The notes under the pieces were generated by a model. That model saw only the letters and a list, made by a program, of their open reading frames with translations, was not told the origin of the DNA and ran no database searches. From Streptomyces sp. NBC_00483 (lineage in GTDB: Bacteria > Actinomycetota > Actinomycetes > Streptomycetales > Streptomycetaceae), in assembly GCF_036013745.1 (NCBI RefSeq), contig NZ_CP107880.1, positions 1,674,001-1,738,000 on the forward strand: 64,000 bases of DNA, given 5' to 3'. A program made the translations under genes and the position numbers. Each line of letters begins with the position of its first letter. The first letter of the stretch is position 1. Positions 7,714-15,795 of this stretch are shown one piece after another.

Positions 7714-9012
7714 CTACTCCGCCGTGGCCGTCAGGTCGCCGCGGCGCGGGGCCGAGTAACCCTCCAGGTCGGCGCGGGTGAGGCCGGAGCGGCGGGCGAC
7801 CTCGGCGACGTCGAGCGCGCCGCAGTCGAGGCCGCGCAGCAGGTAGCCGGCGAGGGCCTTCGCGGTGGCGGGCTCGTCGGCGATGTCGCCCTCGGCCTGG
7901 TTGGCGTAGGCCGACAGGCGCGCGGCGGCGGCCTCGAAGCCCTCGCGGTAGAAGGCGAAGACGGCGGCGTAGCGCGTCGGGATGTGGCCCGGGTGCATGT
8001 CCCAGCCCTGGTAGTAGGCGCGGGCGAGGGCGCGCCGGGTGAGGCCGAAGTGCAGGCGCCAGGCGTCGTGCACCTTGGCGGTGGAGCCGACGGGCAGCAC
8101 GTTCGTCGAGCCGTCCGAGACGCGGACCCCGGTGCCGGCGGCGGCGACCTGCATGACCGCCTTCGCGTAGTCGGCGGCCGGGTGGTCGCTGGCCTGGTAC
8201 GCGGCGGAGACGCCGAGGCAGGCGCTGTAGTCGAAGGTGCCGTAGTGCAGGCCGGTCGCGCGCCCCTCCGCCGCCTCGATCATGCGGGCCACCGTGGCGG
8301 TGCCGTCGCCGCCGAGGATGGACTGGCTGGTCTCGATCTGGATCTCGAAGCCGATCCGGCCGTCCTCGAGACCGTGCTGCTTCTCGAACGCCTCCAGGAT
8401 CCGCACCATGGCGGTGACCTGCTCCGGGTACGTCACCTTGGGCAGGGTGAGCACGAGGCCCTCGGGCAGGCCGCCGTGCTCCATGAGGCCGGTGAGGAAG
8501 ATGTCGAGGGTGCGGATGGCGCGGTCGCGGACCGCCTCCTCCATGCACTTCATGCGGATACCCATGTACGGGGCGGCCGTGCCGTTCGCGTACGCCTCGG
8601 CGATGACGCGGGCGGCGCGCGCGGCGGTCTCGTCCTCGTCGGCGTCGGAGGCGGGCCGGTAGCCGTCCTCGAAGTCGACCCGCAGGTCCTCCACCGGCTC
8701 GTGCTCCAGCTTCGCGCGTACGCGGCTGTAGACCGGCTCGGCGAGCTCCTCGCTCAGGCCGAGGACGGCGGCGAAGGAGGCGGCGTCCCGGGCGTGCTCG
8801 TCGAGCTGCGCGAGCGCCTTGTCGCCCCAGGTGCGGATGGTCTCGGCGTCGAAGGCGTCACCGGGGACGTACACCGTGTGGACGGGCTGACGGGTGCCGG
8901 GGTCTCCCGGGTAGCGGCGGGCGAGCTCCGCGTCGACCGGGGCGAGTGAGGCGCTGATGCTCTCGCTGACCGCGCCCGCGAGGCTCGTCGACACCTTCTC
9001 CTGCTGACCCAT
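7714..9012 (-). CDS. DUF6986 family aldolase/citrate lyase-like protein
   Basis: A 432-residue protein of the HpcH/HpaI aldolase/CitE superfamily (TIM barrel, Mg2+-dependent C-C lyases acting on 2-oxo or acyl-CoA substrates). Supporting segments are DLRVDFEDGYRP, TLPKVTYPEQV, GFEIQIETSQSI (metal-binding Glu region) and the LHYGTFDYSACLGVS strand. Homologues are common in Streptomyces and from memory often lie near purine/allantoin catabolic genes, although none is adjacent here. Start ATG 9012 follows GGAGAG by about 7 bases; an in-frame ATG at 9027 overlaps that ribosome site. A promoter-like region with paired ACGGA/TCCGT half-sites lies upstream. Confidence 0.85.
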   Translation of the reverse strand: MGQQEKVSTSLAGAVSESISASLAPVDAELARRYPGDPGTRQPVHTVYVPGDAFDAETIRTWGDKALAQLDEHARDAASFAAVLGLSEELAEPVYSRVRAKLEHEPVEDLRVDFEDGYRPASDADEDETAARAARVIAEAYANGTAAPYMGIRMKCMEEAVRDRAIRTLDIFLTGLMEHGGLPEGLVLTLPKVTYPEQVTAMVRILEAFEKQHGLEDGRIGFEIQIETSQSILGGDGTATVARMIEAAEGRATGLHYGTFDYSACLGVSAAYQASDHPAADYAKAVMQVAAAGTGVRVSDGSTNVLPVGSTAKVHDAWRLHFGLTRRALARAYYQGWDMHPGHIPTRYAAVFAFYREGFEAAAARLSAYANQAEGDIADEPATAKALAGYLLRGLDCGALDVAEVARRSGLTRADLEGYSAPRRGDLTATAE

Positions 9013-9048
9013 TCGTGCACTCTCCATATGCTCGATGTTTCCACTTCA

Positions 9049-9066
9049 CGGAATCAACAATCCGTA
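9049..9066. promoter_or_regulatory. Operator-like half-sites upstream of DUF6986 aldolase
   Basis: ACGGA and TCCGT arms separated by eight bases form an imperfect palindrome about 40-55 bases upstream of the aldolase start. On the minus strand CTATACGG overlaps it and could be a -10 region, so a repressor bound here would block the promoter. The assignment is tentative. Confidence 0.4.
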
Positions 9067-9128
9067 TAGCGAAGTTAACCGTCGGCGTGATCGGCGTCAA
9101 TGGGTCTTTTTCGTCGTCCCGTCACGCG

Positions 9129-9166
9129 GACGGGGCCGCGCGGTGTGATCACCACGCGGCCCCGTC
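9129..9166 (-). terminator. Hairpin terminator after etfA
   Basis: GACGGGGCCGCG (9129-9140) pairs with CGCGGCCCCGTC (9155-9166), giving a 12-bp stem and 14-base loop that can pair further (GGTG/CACC). It lies 16 bases beyond the etfA stop on the minus strand. There is no clear U-tract, as is common in Streptomyces. Confidence 0.7.
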
Positions 9167-9181
9167 GACGTCGGAACTGTC

Positions 9182-10144
9182 TCAGCCCTTGCGGGTCTTG
9201 ACCTCTTCGGTCAGGGCGGGGACGACGTCGAAGAGGTCGCCGACGACGCCGTAGTCGACGAGGTCGAAGATCGGGGCCTCGGCGTCCTTGTTGATGGCGA
9301 CGATCGTCTTCGAGGTCTGCATGCCGGCGCGGTGCTGGATCGCACCGGAAATGCCGGAGGCGATGTACAGCTGCGGCGAGACACTCTTGCCGGTCTGGCC
9401 GACCTGGTTGGAGTGCGGGTACCAGCCCGCGTCCACCGCGGCGCGCGAGGCACCCACGGCCGCGCCGAGGGAGTCGGCGAGCGCCTCGATGACCGAGAAG
9501 TTCTCGGCACCGTTGACACCACGGCCACCGGAGACCACGATCGCGGCCTCCGTCAGGTCCGGACGGCCCGTGGACTCACGCGCGGTGCGCGAGGTCACCT
9601 TCGTGCCCGTGGCCTGCTCCGAGAACGACACGTTCAGGGCCTCGACGGCGCCGGCGGCCGCGGCCGGCTCGACGGCGGCGGAGTTGGGCTTGACGGTGAT
9701 GACCGGCGTGCCCTTCGAGATGGTCGACTTGGTGGTGTACGAGGCGGCGAACACCGACTGCGTCGCCACCGGACCGCCGTCGCCGGCCTCCAGGTCGACG
9801 GCGTCGGTGATGATGCCGGACCCGATACGCAGCGCCAGACGCGCGGCGATCTCCTTGCCCTCCGCGGAGGACGGCACCAGCACCGCGGCCGGGGAGACCG
9901 CGTCGTAGGCGGCCTGCAGCGCGTCCACCTTCGGCACGACCAGGTAGTCGGCGTACTCGGCGGCCTCGTGGGTGAGGACCTTGACCGCGCCGTGCTCGGC
10001 GAGCGCGGCGGCGGTGTCGGCGGCACCGTTGCCGAGGGCGACGGCGACCGGGTCGCCGATGCGGCGGGCCAGCGTCAGCAGCTCCAGGGTGGGCTTGCGG
10101 ACGGCACCGTCCACGTGGTCGACAAAGACCAGAACTTCAGCCAT
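9182..10144 (-). CDS. etfA: Electron transfer flavoprotein subunit alpha
   Basis: A 320-residue ETF alpha/FixB protein that holds FAD and, with ETF beta, carries electrons from acyl-CoA and other flavin dehydrogenases to the respiratory quinone pool. The N-terminal domain starts [13 protein letters not shown]. The C-terminal FAD domain has the diagnostic [26 protein letters not shown] and [13 protein letters not shown] segments (about residues 240-295). The start follows AGGAG by 12 bases. It lies 59 bases downstream of etfB in the same direction; the two form one operon closed by the hairpin at 9129-9166. Confidence 0.97.
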   Translation of the reverse strand: MAEVLVFVDHVDGAVRKPTLELLTLARRIGDPVAVALGNGAADTAAALAEHGAVKVLTHEAAEYADYLVVPKVDALQAAYDAVSPAAVLVPSSAEGKEIAARLALRIGSGIITDAVDLEAGDGGPVATQSVFAASYTTKSTISKGTPVITVKPNSAAVEPAAAAGAVEALNVSFSEQATGTKVTSRTARESTGRPDLTEAAIVVSGGRGVNGAENFSVIEALADSLGAAVGASRAAVDAGWYPHSNQVGQTGKSVSPQLYIASGISGAIQHRAGMQTSKTIVAINKDAEAPIFDLVDYGVVGDLFDVVPALTEEVKTRKG

Positions 10145-10203
10145 GGGACTTCAATCTCCTGCAATCACAAAGAACTTGGGCGACTTAACTGGACGGCTGA
10201 AGC

Positions 10204-10992
10204 TCAGATGAACTTCTGGCCCGCGAGGAACTCGGCGAGCTGCTTGCCGCCCTCGCCCTCGTCCTTGACGATCGTGCCCGCGGTGCGCGCCGGACGCTCA
10301 TCGGCGGACGCGACCTTCGTCCAGGCACCCTCCAGGCCGACTTCCTCGGCCTCGATGTCCAGGTCGGACAGGTCCCACGCCTCGACCGGCTTCTTCTTCG
10401 CCGCCATGATCCCCTTGAACGAGGGGTAACGCGCCTCACCGGACTGGTCCGTCACCGACACCACGGCCGGAAGGGACGCCTCGAGCTGCTCGGAGGCGGT
10501 GTCACCGTCGCGGCGGCCCGTCACCTTGCCGTCGGCCACGGCGACCTCGGACAGGAGCGTCACCTGCGGCACACCGAGACGCTCGGCGACCAGCGCCGGG
10601 ACGATGCCCGCGGTGCCGTCGGTGGAGGCCATGCCGGAGACGACCAGGTCGTAGCCGGCCTTCTCGATCGCCTTCGCCAGCACCAGCGAGGTGCCGATCG
10701 CGTCCGTGCCGTGCAGGTCGTCGTCCTCGACGTGGATCGCCTTGTCCGCGCCCATCGACAGCGCCTTGCGCAGCGCGTCCTTGGCGTCCTCGGGACCCAC
10801 GGTCAGGACGGTGATCTCCACGTCGTCGTCGGAGTTCTCCGAGATCTGCAGCGCCTGCTCCACCGCGTACTCGTCGAGTTCCGAGAGCAGACCGTCGACA
10901 TCGTCACGGTCCAAGGTCAGGTCATCGGCGAAACCCCGGTCGCCCGTGGCGTCCGGCACGTACTTCACGGTGACAACGATCCTCAAGCTCAC
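10204..10992 (-). CDS. etfB: Electron transfer flavoprotein subunit beta
   Basis: A 262-residue ETF beta/FixA subunit, the AMP-binding partner of EtfA. The N-terminus SLRIVVTVKYVPD, the mid-chain GADKAIHVEDDDLHGTDA and the C-terminal VVSVTDQSGEARYPSFKGIMAAKKKPVE signature segment are all present. Start is GTG (10992-10990) behind GTAGGAGAG. It is the first gene of the etf operon; the upstream 260 bases hold an AAGCGCTT-centred operator-like site. Function: beta-oxidation and amino-acid degradation electron transfer in the cytoplasm. Confidence 0.97.
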   Translation of the reverse strand: MSLRIVVTVKYVPDATGDRGFADDLTLDRDDVDGLLSELDEYAVEQALQISENSDDDVEITVLTVGPEDAKDALRKALSMGADKAIHVEDDDLHGTDAIGTSLVLAKAIEKAGYDLVVSGMASTDGTAGIVPALVAERLGVPQVTLLSEVAVADGKVTGRRDGDTASEQLEASLPAVVSVTDQSGEARYPSFKGIMAAKKKPVEAWDLSDLDIEAEEVGLEGAWTKVASADERPARTAGTIVKDEGEGGKQLAEFLAGQKFI

Positions 10993-11192
10993 GCCGGCTC
11001 TCCTACTGCAATCGTCTTTATCTGGGCGGCTGTCTTGCTACCAGCTGTACTGGCCACGCCTTTGCTGTACTGCTGCGGCTGAAAACGCCTTCTCGCAGGC
11101 AGCATATGCGCCTTGTGCGGACTCTTCCGGTCGGGGCGGCCCGCGCTCCGAACAAAAGGTTACTCGCCAGTACACCCAGCTTACGCCCACTA

Positions 11193-11205
11193 AGCAAGCG
11201 CTTTG
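11193..11205. promoter_or_regulatory. AAGCGCTT-centred operator upstream of etfBA
   Basis: The palindrome AAGCGCTT (11196-11203) lies inside AGCAAGCGCTTTG, about 200 bases upstream of etfB. On the etf coding strand TTGCTT overlaps it and could be a -35, with TGTACT 17 bases further as -10. Such sites bind TetR- or LacI-type repressors; the cognate protein is unknown. Confidence 0.5.
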
Positions 11206-11251
11206 AACTGTGACCTTGCCAACGCTGTGTAACCGCGCCGCACAGGAACTT

Positions 11252-11758
11252 TCAGTCGCGCAGCCCGTTGAAGCGGCCCTGGTGGTACAGCAGCGGACGA
11301 CCGGCGCCCGCAGGGTCGCCGCAGAGCGCCTCCGCGAGCACGATCTGGTGGTCCCCCGCGGGCACCCGCGCGATGACCTTGCAGACGAGCCAGGCGAGCA
11401 CGCCGTCGAGGATCGGCACGCCCTGGGGCCCCTCGAACCATCGGGTGGGCCCGCCGAAGCGGTCGGCGCCGCTCTTCGCGAACGTCGCGGCGAGATCGGC
11501 CTGGTGCTCGCCGAGTATGTGCACGCCGACGTGCTCGGCCTCGGCGACGGTCGGCCAGCTCGACGAGCCGAGGCCGATGCCGAACGAGACGACGGGAGGC
11601 CTCGCGGAGACCGAGGTGAGAGAGGTGGCGGTGAAGCCGACGGGGGCCGCACCGGGCGCGGTGACCACCGCGACGCCTGCCGCGTGCTGTCGGAAGACGG
11701 AGCGGAACAGGTCGGGGGTCGCTGCCTGGGCGGTGCGCAGGTCGGGCGTGGCCGTCAT
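11252..11758 (-). CDS. Flavin reductase family protein
   Basis: A 168-residue FMN-binding split-barrel protein of the flavin reductase (HpaC-like) family. It uses NAD(P)H to supply reduced flavin to a partner monooxygenase or acts as an FMN protein. Landmarks: FRQHAAGVAVVTA, PVGFTATSLTSVSARPPVVSF (the flavin-contacting TSxxSVS segment), LGEHQADLAATFAKSG and the terminal LLYHQGRFNGL. No two-component monooxygenase is adjacent. A short leader peptide gene with the sulfur-gene motif lies directly upstream in the same direction, which hints at control by cysteine or sulfur status. Confidence 0.92.
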   Translation of the reverse strand: MTATPDLRTAQAATPDLFRSVFRQHAAGVAVVTAPGAAPVGFTATSLTSVSARPPVVSFGIGLGSSSWPTVAEAEHVGVHILGEHQADLAATFAKSGADRFGGPTRWFEGPQGVPILDGVLAWLVCKVIARVPAGDHQIVLAEALCGDPAGAGRPLLYHQGRFNGLRD

Positions 11759-11806
11759 GGAGTTGTCCTTCTGGCAGGAGGGTTCGAGCGAGGGTCCGTG
11801 GCTGCG

Positions 11807-11887
11807 TCAGACACGCGGACAGCGGGCGCTCGAACAGCGAGCCAGGTCGACATGGACCCGCTCGACGAGAAGGAGTTCCGAAGGCAT
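11807..11887 (-). CDS. Putative sulfur-type leader peptide
   Basis: A 26-residue open frame starting MPSELLLVERVHVDLARCSS and ending ARCPRV. The RxHVDLxRxxSAxC pattern matches the short putative leader peptides found in actinomycetes upstream of sulfur- and cysteine-related genes. It starts with ATG at 11887 preceded by AGGGTGA and ends 48 bases before the flavin reductase start, in the same direction. The two Cys codons near the end could report charged tRNA-Cys to an attenuator, but I could not identify alternative hairpins with confidence. It is recognised by motif only. Confidence 0.7.
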   Translation of the reverse strand: MPSELLLVERVHVDLARCSSARCPRV

Positions 11888-11994
11888 ACGGTCACCCTGA
11901 CGATACGTGGCGCGTGCAGTCAAGTGCGTTCCGTCATCTGGGAGATGCGTCACGCGGCGCCCACCGCCCCTCACGCGCGGCGACCATCGGCACG

Positions 11995-12315
11995 TCAGAC
12001 CGCTTCGCCCAGCGCCGCGATGACGTCCACCTTGCGCGGCTGTCCCGCCGCCCGGCGCACCTCGCGGCCGCGCGCGTCCAGGACGAGCACGGTCGGGGTC
12101 TTGAGGACGCCCACGTCGCGTACGAGGTCGAGGCGTTCCTCCGCGTCGATCTCCACGTGGGAGACGCCGGGCACCATCGCGACGACCTCGTCGAGGACCC
12201 GGCGGGTGGCCCTGCAGGGGGCGCAGAACGCGCTGGAGAACTGGACGAGCGTCGCCCGCTCCCCCAGCTCCTCGCCCAACTGCGCGGCGTCCCAAGTCTG
12301 TTCATCGACCGCCAC
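11995..12315 (-). CDS. Thioredoxin family protein
   Basis: A 106-residue thioredoxin-fold protein. ATLVQFSSAFCAPCRAT (21-37) places the redox pair as C31-A-P-C34 rather than the usual WCGPC, and KTPTVLVLDARG contains the cis-proline. It should act as a cytoplasmic disulfide reductase or thiol exchange protein; the altered active site implies a different redox potential. Start is GTG (12315-12313) with GGAGGAGCAGA upstream; the longer open frame upstream is a shadow. It is divergent from the PlsC acyltransferase gene. Confidence 0.88.
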   Translation of the reverse strand: MAVDEQTWDAAQLGEELGERATLVQFSSAFCAPCRATRRVLDEVVAMVPGVSHVEIDAEERLDLVRDVGVLKTPTVLVLDARGREVRRAAGQPRKVDVIAALGEAV

Positions 12316-12501
12316 TCTGCTCCTCCTCCATTCCGCTGCTTTCTGTGCAGCGATTTCCGGACGTTCCCGTATTCCCCGCACGTGACAAGGATCTCGTACG
12401 GTGCTGGAACCAGGACTGGCCACCCGGCCGTTGATGGGGCACGATCTGCGCAAGCCGGAAAACCTACGGCCGCGTAACTTACTGAAGGGCCAACCCCCTC
12501 C

Positions 12502-13230
12502 ATGGCAGAGCTCGTCTACCCTCCGGTCATCGGCGCCGCCCGCACGATGTTCAAGGCGCTCGACCTGAAGATCGACCTCAAGGGCTCGGAGAACATTCCG
12601 CGTACCGGCGGCGCAGTCCTGGTCAGCAACCACATCAGCTACCTGGACTTCATCTTCGACGGCCTGGCGGCCCTGCCGCAGAAGCGTCTCGTCCGCTTCA
12701 TGGCCAAGGAGTCGGTATTCCGGCACAAGATCTCCGGCCCGCTGATGCGCGGCATGAAGCACATCCCGGTGGACCGCGCCCAAGGTGAGCACGCCTACCA
12801 GCACGCGCTGCACTCGCTGCGATCCGGCGAGATCATCGGCGTCTTCCCCGAGGCGACGATCTCCGAGTCGTTCACACTCAAGAGCTTCAAGACGGGCGCC
12901 GTGCGCCTGGCCCAGGAGGCCGGCGTTCCGCTGATCCCGATGGCGCTCTGGGGCACGCAGCGACTGTGGACCAAGGGCCGTCCGAAGAACTTCAAGCGGC
13001 AGCACATCCCGATCACGGTCCGCGTCGGCGAAGCCATGGAGGCACCGAGCGACCAGTACGCGGGAGCGATCACGCGCCGCCTGCGCACGCGCATGCAGGA
13101 ACTGCTCGAGGCCGCGCAGCGCGCCTACCCGGTGCGCCCCAAGGGACCCGACGACACGTGGTGGATGCCGGCGCACCTGGGCGGCACCGCCCCGACCCCG
13201 GAAGAGGTCAAGGCCGCCGAGGCCGGCTAG
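12502..13230 (+). CDS. 1-acyl-sn-glycerol-3-phosphate acyltransferase (PlsC-like)
   Basis: A 242-residue acyltransferase of the lysophosphatidate acyltransferase family, which adds the second acyl chain in phospholipid synthesis at the membrane. The catalytic HX4D motif is NHISYLD (43-49); the phosphate-binding motif is FPEATIS (115-121, an EGTRS variant), and RGMKHIPVDR and PLIPMALWG are the usual blocks III and IV. A single C-terminal arm of mostly polar residues follows. The gene starts 186 bases from the divergent thioredoxin gene and ends at a strong palindromic hairpin. Confidence 0.92.
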   Translation: MAELVYPPVIGAARTMFKALDLKIDLKGSENIPRTGGAVLVSNHISYLDFIFDGLAALPQKRLVRFMAKESVFRHKISGPLMRGMKHIPVDRAQGEHAYQHALHSLRSGEIIGVFPEATISESFTLKSFKTGAVRLAQEAGVPLIPMALWGTQRLWTKGRPKNFKRQHIPITVRVGEAMEAPSDQYAGAITRRLRTRMQELLEAAQRAYPVRPKGPDDTWWMPAHLGGTAPTPEEVKAAEAG

Positions 13231-13249
13231 GACCCTTCTGAAGGGTCCT
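13229..13249. terminator. Bidirectional hairpin between PlsC and transglutaminase genes
   Basis: AGGACCCTTC, a central T, then GAAGGGTCCT form a perfect palindrome that begins at the PlsC stop codon and ends four bases before the end of the convergent transglutaminase-like gene. Its placement between two convergent genes fits a shared terminator. Confidence 0.7.
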
Positions 13250-13252
13250 GAG

Positions 13253-13852
13253 TCACCCCGGGATCGCGTCCGGAAGGTGCTCCCACAGATACGGACGGTC
13301 CGGCGCTCCGCGCAGCGCGTCGAGCACCGCCGGGTGCGGCGCGTCGTGGAGCGCCGGATAGTCCGCCTCCCCGGCCTTCGGGTCGGGTATCCACGCCAAC
13401 CGCTCCCCGCCCAGGGAGAATTGGGCGTCGACGCCCGGCTTGTTCCCCCGGCAGTCCTGCCGGTGCCACGCACCGCGCAGCCGTACGGCCACGAGGCCGT
13501 GCACGCACCAGCCCGTCCCCGCGTCGTGCGACAGCCGCTGGTAGCAGAGCGCGGTCGGGATGTCCTCGGCGCGCAGCAGCGCCGCCAGCGCGTGCGCCTT
13601 CGCGTGGCAGATTCCGGTGCCCTTCTCCAGGACGTCCGACGCCCGCCAGGTGACGCGCAGGTCTCCGCTGTCGGCGGAGTGCGGAATCGTGTCCCGTACG
13701 AATTCGTAGGCGGCGTGAGCGTATGCATATGAATCGTCGACGCCGCGCGCGAGGCGCGCCGCGGTCTCCCGTACGAGCGAATGATGATGGTCGATGACGT
13801 CGTCGGCCGCCAAATACGCGGACAGATCGGGGTTCTGCTGGATCAGCTGCAT
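13253..13852 (-). CDS. Transglutaminase-like domain protein
   Basis: A 199-residue protein with a transglutaminase/cysteine-protease fold. The catalytic triad is visible: C82 in GTGICHAKAHAL, H118 in WCVHGLVAV and D133 in RQDCRGN. The first 60 residues contain the YEFVRDTIPHS helix that precedes the fold in bacterial members. These usually hydrolyse or ligate amide bonds; the substrate is unknown. A likely promoter (TTGACG at 13890-13885 and TATGCT at 13866-13861, minus strand) puts the transcription start almost at the ATG, so the mRNA may be leaderless. Confidence 0.88.
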   Translation of the reverse strand: MQLIQQNPDLSAYLAADDVIDHHHSLVRETAARLARGVDDSYAYAHAAYEFVRDTIPHSADSGDLRVTWRASDVLEKGTGICHAKAHALAALLRAEDIPTALCYQRLSHDAGTGWCVHGLVAVRLRGAWHRQDCRGNKPGVDAQFSLGGERLAWIPDPKAGEADYPALHDAPHPAVLDALRGAPDRPYLWEHLPDAIPG

Positions 13853-13860
13853 GGCACGCG

Positions 13861-13890
13861 AGCATAGGAACGCGGCCGACCGTTCGTCAA
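13861..13890 (-). promoter_or_regulatory. Candidate promoter of the transglutaminase-like gene
   Basis: On the minus strand TTGACG (13890-13885) and TATGCT (13866-13861) are separated by 18 bases, and the ATG follows 8 bases after the -10. A CCGCATA/TATGCGG palindrome (13906-13921) sits just upstream and could be an operator. Confidence 0.5.
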
Positions 13891-13930
13891 TAGATTTACG
13901 GTCGACCGCATACCTATGCGGATTCGGTGG

Positions 13931-15019
13931 CTAGCGAGCCATCTCCTCCTTGAGGGCCGCCACGAAGGAGTCGATGTCCTCCTCGCGCGTGTCGAAGGCG
14001 CACATCCAGCGCACGTCGCCGGCCGCCTCGTCCCAGAAGTAGAAGCGGTACTTCTTCATCAGGCGCTCGGAGACGTCGTGCGGGAGGCGGGCGAAGACGC
14101 CGTTGGCCTGCACCGGGTAGAGGATCTCGACGCCGTCGACGGCGCGGGCGCCCTCGGCGAGGCGCTGGGCCATCTCGTTCGCGTGCCGGGCGTTGCGCAG
14201 CCACAGGTCCTTGGCGAACAGCGCCTCCAACTGCACCGAGATGAAGCGCATCTTGGAGTGCAGTTGCATGGACAGCTTGCGCAGGTGCTTCATGTGGCGC
14301 ACGCGGTCCTGGTTGAGGACGACGACGGCCTCGCCGAACAGTGCGCCGTTCTTGGTGCCGCCGAGCGACAGGATGTCGACGCCGACCGTGTTCGTGAACG
14401 TCCGCATGGGGACGTCGAGGGATGCCGCGGCGTTGGATATCCGGGAGCCGTCGAGGTGCACCGTCATGCCGCGCTCGTGGGCGTGCTCGCAGATCGCGCG
14501 GATCTCGTCCGGCGTGTAGAGCGTGCCCAGTTCGGTGGACTGCGTGATCGAGACGACCTGCGGCATCGCCCGGTGCTCGTCGTCCCAGCCGTAGGCCTGC
14601 TGGTCGATCAGCTCGGGGGTGAGCTTGCCGTCCGGGGTCGGCACGGTGAGCAGCTTCAGGCCGCCCATCCGCTCGGGGGCGCCGCCCTCGTCCACGTGGA
14701 TGTGCGCGGACTCGGCGCAGATCACCGCGCCCCAGCGGTCGGTGACCGCCTGGAGCGCGACGACGTTGGCGCCCGTGCCGTTGAACACCGGGAACGCCTC
14801 GGCGGTCGGGCCGAAGTGGCTGCGGATGATCGTCTGGAGATGGTCCGTGTATTCGTCCCCGCCGTACGCGACCTGGTGCCCGCCGTTGGCGAGGGCGAGC
14901 GCCGCCATCACCTCGGGATGGCCTCCCGCGTAGTTGTCGCTGGCGAACCCCTGCGTGGTGGGGTCGTGATGCCGGTGGGCATCGGTCTTCGGAGGGTTCA
15001 CGGCTTCTCGGTCAGCCAC
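13931..15019 (-). CDS. Threonine aldolase family protein (low-specificity type)
   Basis: A 362-residue fold-type I PLP enzyme of the threonine aldolase/beta-eliminating lyase family, expected to cleave L-threonine or L-allo-threonine to glycine and acetaldehyde. It shows GFASDNYAGGHPEV at the start, the cofactor-ring contact HLDGSR (188-193) and Schiff-base lysine K223 in LSLGGTKNGA. The start overlaps the SDR gene by 22 bases, so the DUF6421, SDR and aldolase genes are translationally coupled in one operon of which this is the last. Specificity for D or allo forms cannot be judged. Confidence 0.93.
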   Translation of the reverse strand: MADREAVNPPKTDAHRHHDPTTQGFASDNYAGGHPEVMAALALANGGHQVAYGGDEYTDHLQTIIRSHFGPTAEAFPVFNGTGANVVALQAVTDRWGAVICAESAHIHVDEGGAPERMGGLKLLTVPTPDGKLTPELIDQQAYGWDDEHRAMPQVVSITQSTELGTLYTPDEIRAICEHAHERGMTVHLDGSRISNAAASLDVPMRTFTNTVGVDILSLGGTKNGALFGEAVVVLNQDRVRHMKHLRKLSMQLHSKMRFISVQLEALFAKDLWLRNARHANEMAQRLAEGARAVDGVEILYPVQANGVFARLPHDVSERLMKKYRFYFWDEAAGDVRWMCAFDTREEDIDSFVAALKEEMAR

Positions 15020-15795
15020 AGACGGGTCCCGTTCAGTTCGGCGGCGGGCCGCTCCCAGACGCCGGTGATGGCCTCGGCCAGCTCCGTGACGTCCGTGAAG
15101 CCCGCGAACTTCGCGTTGGGGCGTTCGGCGCGCATCGCGTCGTGCACCAGCGCCTTGACCACCAGGATCGCAGCCGCCTGCTGCGGCCCGGCCTCGCCCC
15201 CCGCCTTGCGGAAGGAGTCACCGAGCGCGAGCGTCCACGCCTCGGCGGCGGCCTTGGACGCGGCGTACGCGGCGTTGCCCGCGGTCGGCTTGGAGGCGCC
15301 CGCGGCGCTGATCAGCAGGTAGCGGCCGCGGTCGCTGCGGGACAGGCCCTCGTAGAACGCGAGGGACGTGTGCTGCACCGTGCGGATCAGGAGCTTTTCG
15401 AGCAGGTCCCAGTCGGCGAGGTCGGTGTCGGCGAAGGTCGCGCCGCCCCGCCAGCCGCCCACCAGGTGCACGAGGCCGTCCACGCGGCCGAAGTCCTTCT
15501 CGATGCGTCCCGCCCAGTCACGGGTGGCGTGCAGGTCGAGCAGGTCGACGTTGTCGCCGATGACAGTGGCGCCGCCGTGCGCGTAGCGCGCCTCGTCGAC
15601 GGCCGCCACCAGGCGCTCGGCGTCCGCGTCGGCCCCGATGACGGTGGCGCCCGCCTCCGCGAGCCGCTTGAGGGTGGCCTTGCCGGCCGGTCCGGCCGCT
15701 CCGGCCACCGCGATCACCGCACCGTCCAGCGTGTCCCTGGTCCCATGGGTGTCGGTCATGACAGTCGCCTCCTGCTGCTGTTCGCCGTGGCTCAC
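14998..15795 (-). CDS. SDR family oxidoreductase
   Basis: A 265-residue short-chain dehydrogenase/reductase. The nucleotide-binding motif appears as AVAGAAGPAGKATL (about 29-42; the classical GxxxGxG is changed to GAAGPAG). The active-site Tyr-Lys pair is AAYAASKAAAEAW, with the conserved Ser in LLISAAGAS. Both catalytic residues are present, so enzymatic activity is likely; the altered glycine motif makes cofactor choice uncertain. It overlaps the DUF6421 gene by 4 bases (15792-15795) and the threonine aldolase by 22. The first in-frame ATG is used; MTDTHGT, 12 residues later, is an alternative start. Confidence 0.9.
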   Translation of the reverse strand: MSHGEQQQEATVMTDTHGTRDTLDGAVIAVAGAAGPAGKATLKRLAEAGATVIGADADAERLVAAVDEARYAHGGATVIGDNVDLLDLHATRDWAGRIEKDFGRVDGLVHLVGGWRGGATFADTDLADWDLLEKLLIRTVQHTSLAFYEGLSRSDRGRYLLISAAGASKPTAGNAAYAASKAAAEAWTLALGDSFRKAGGEAGPQQAAAILVVKALVHDAMRAERPNAKFAGFTDVTELAEAITGVWERPAAELNGTRLWLTEKP

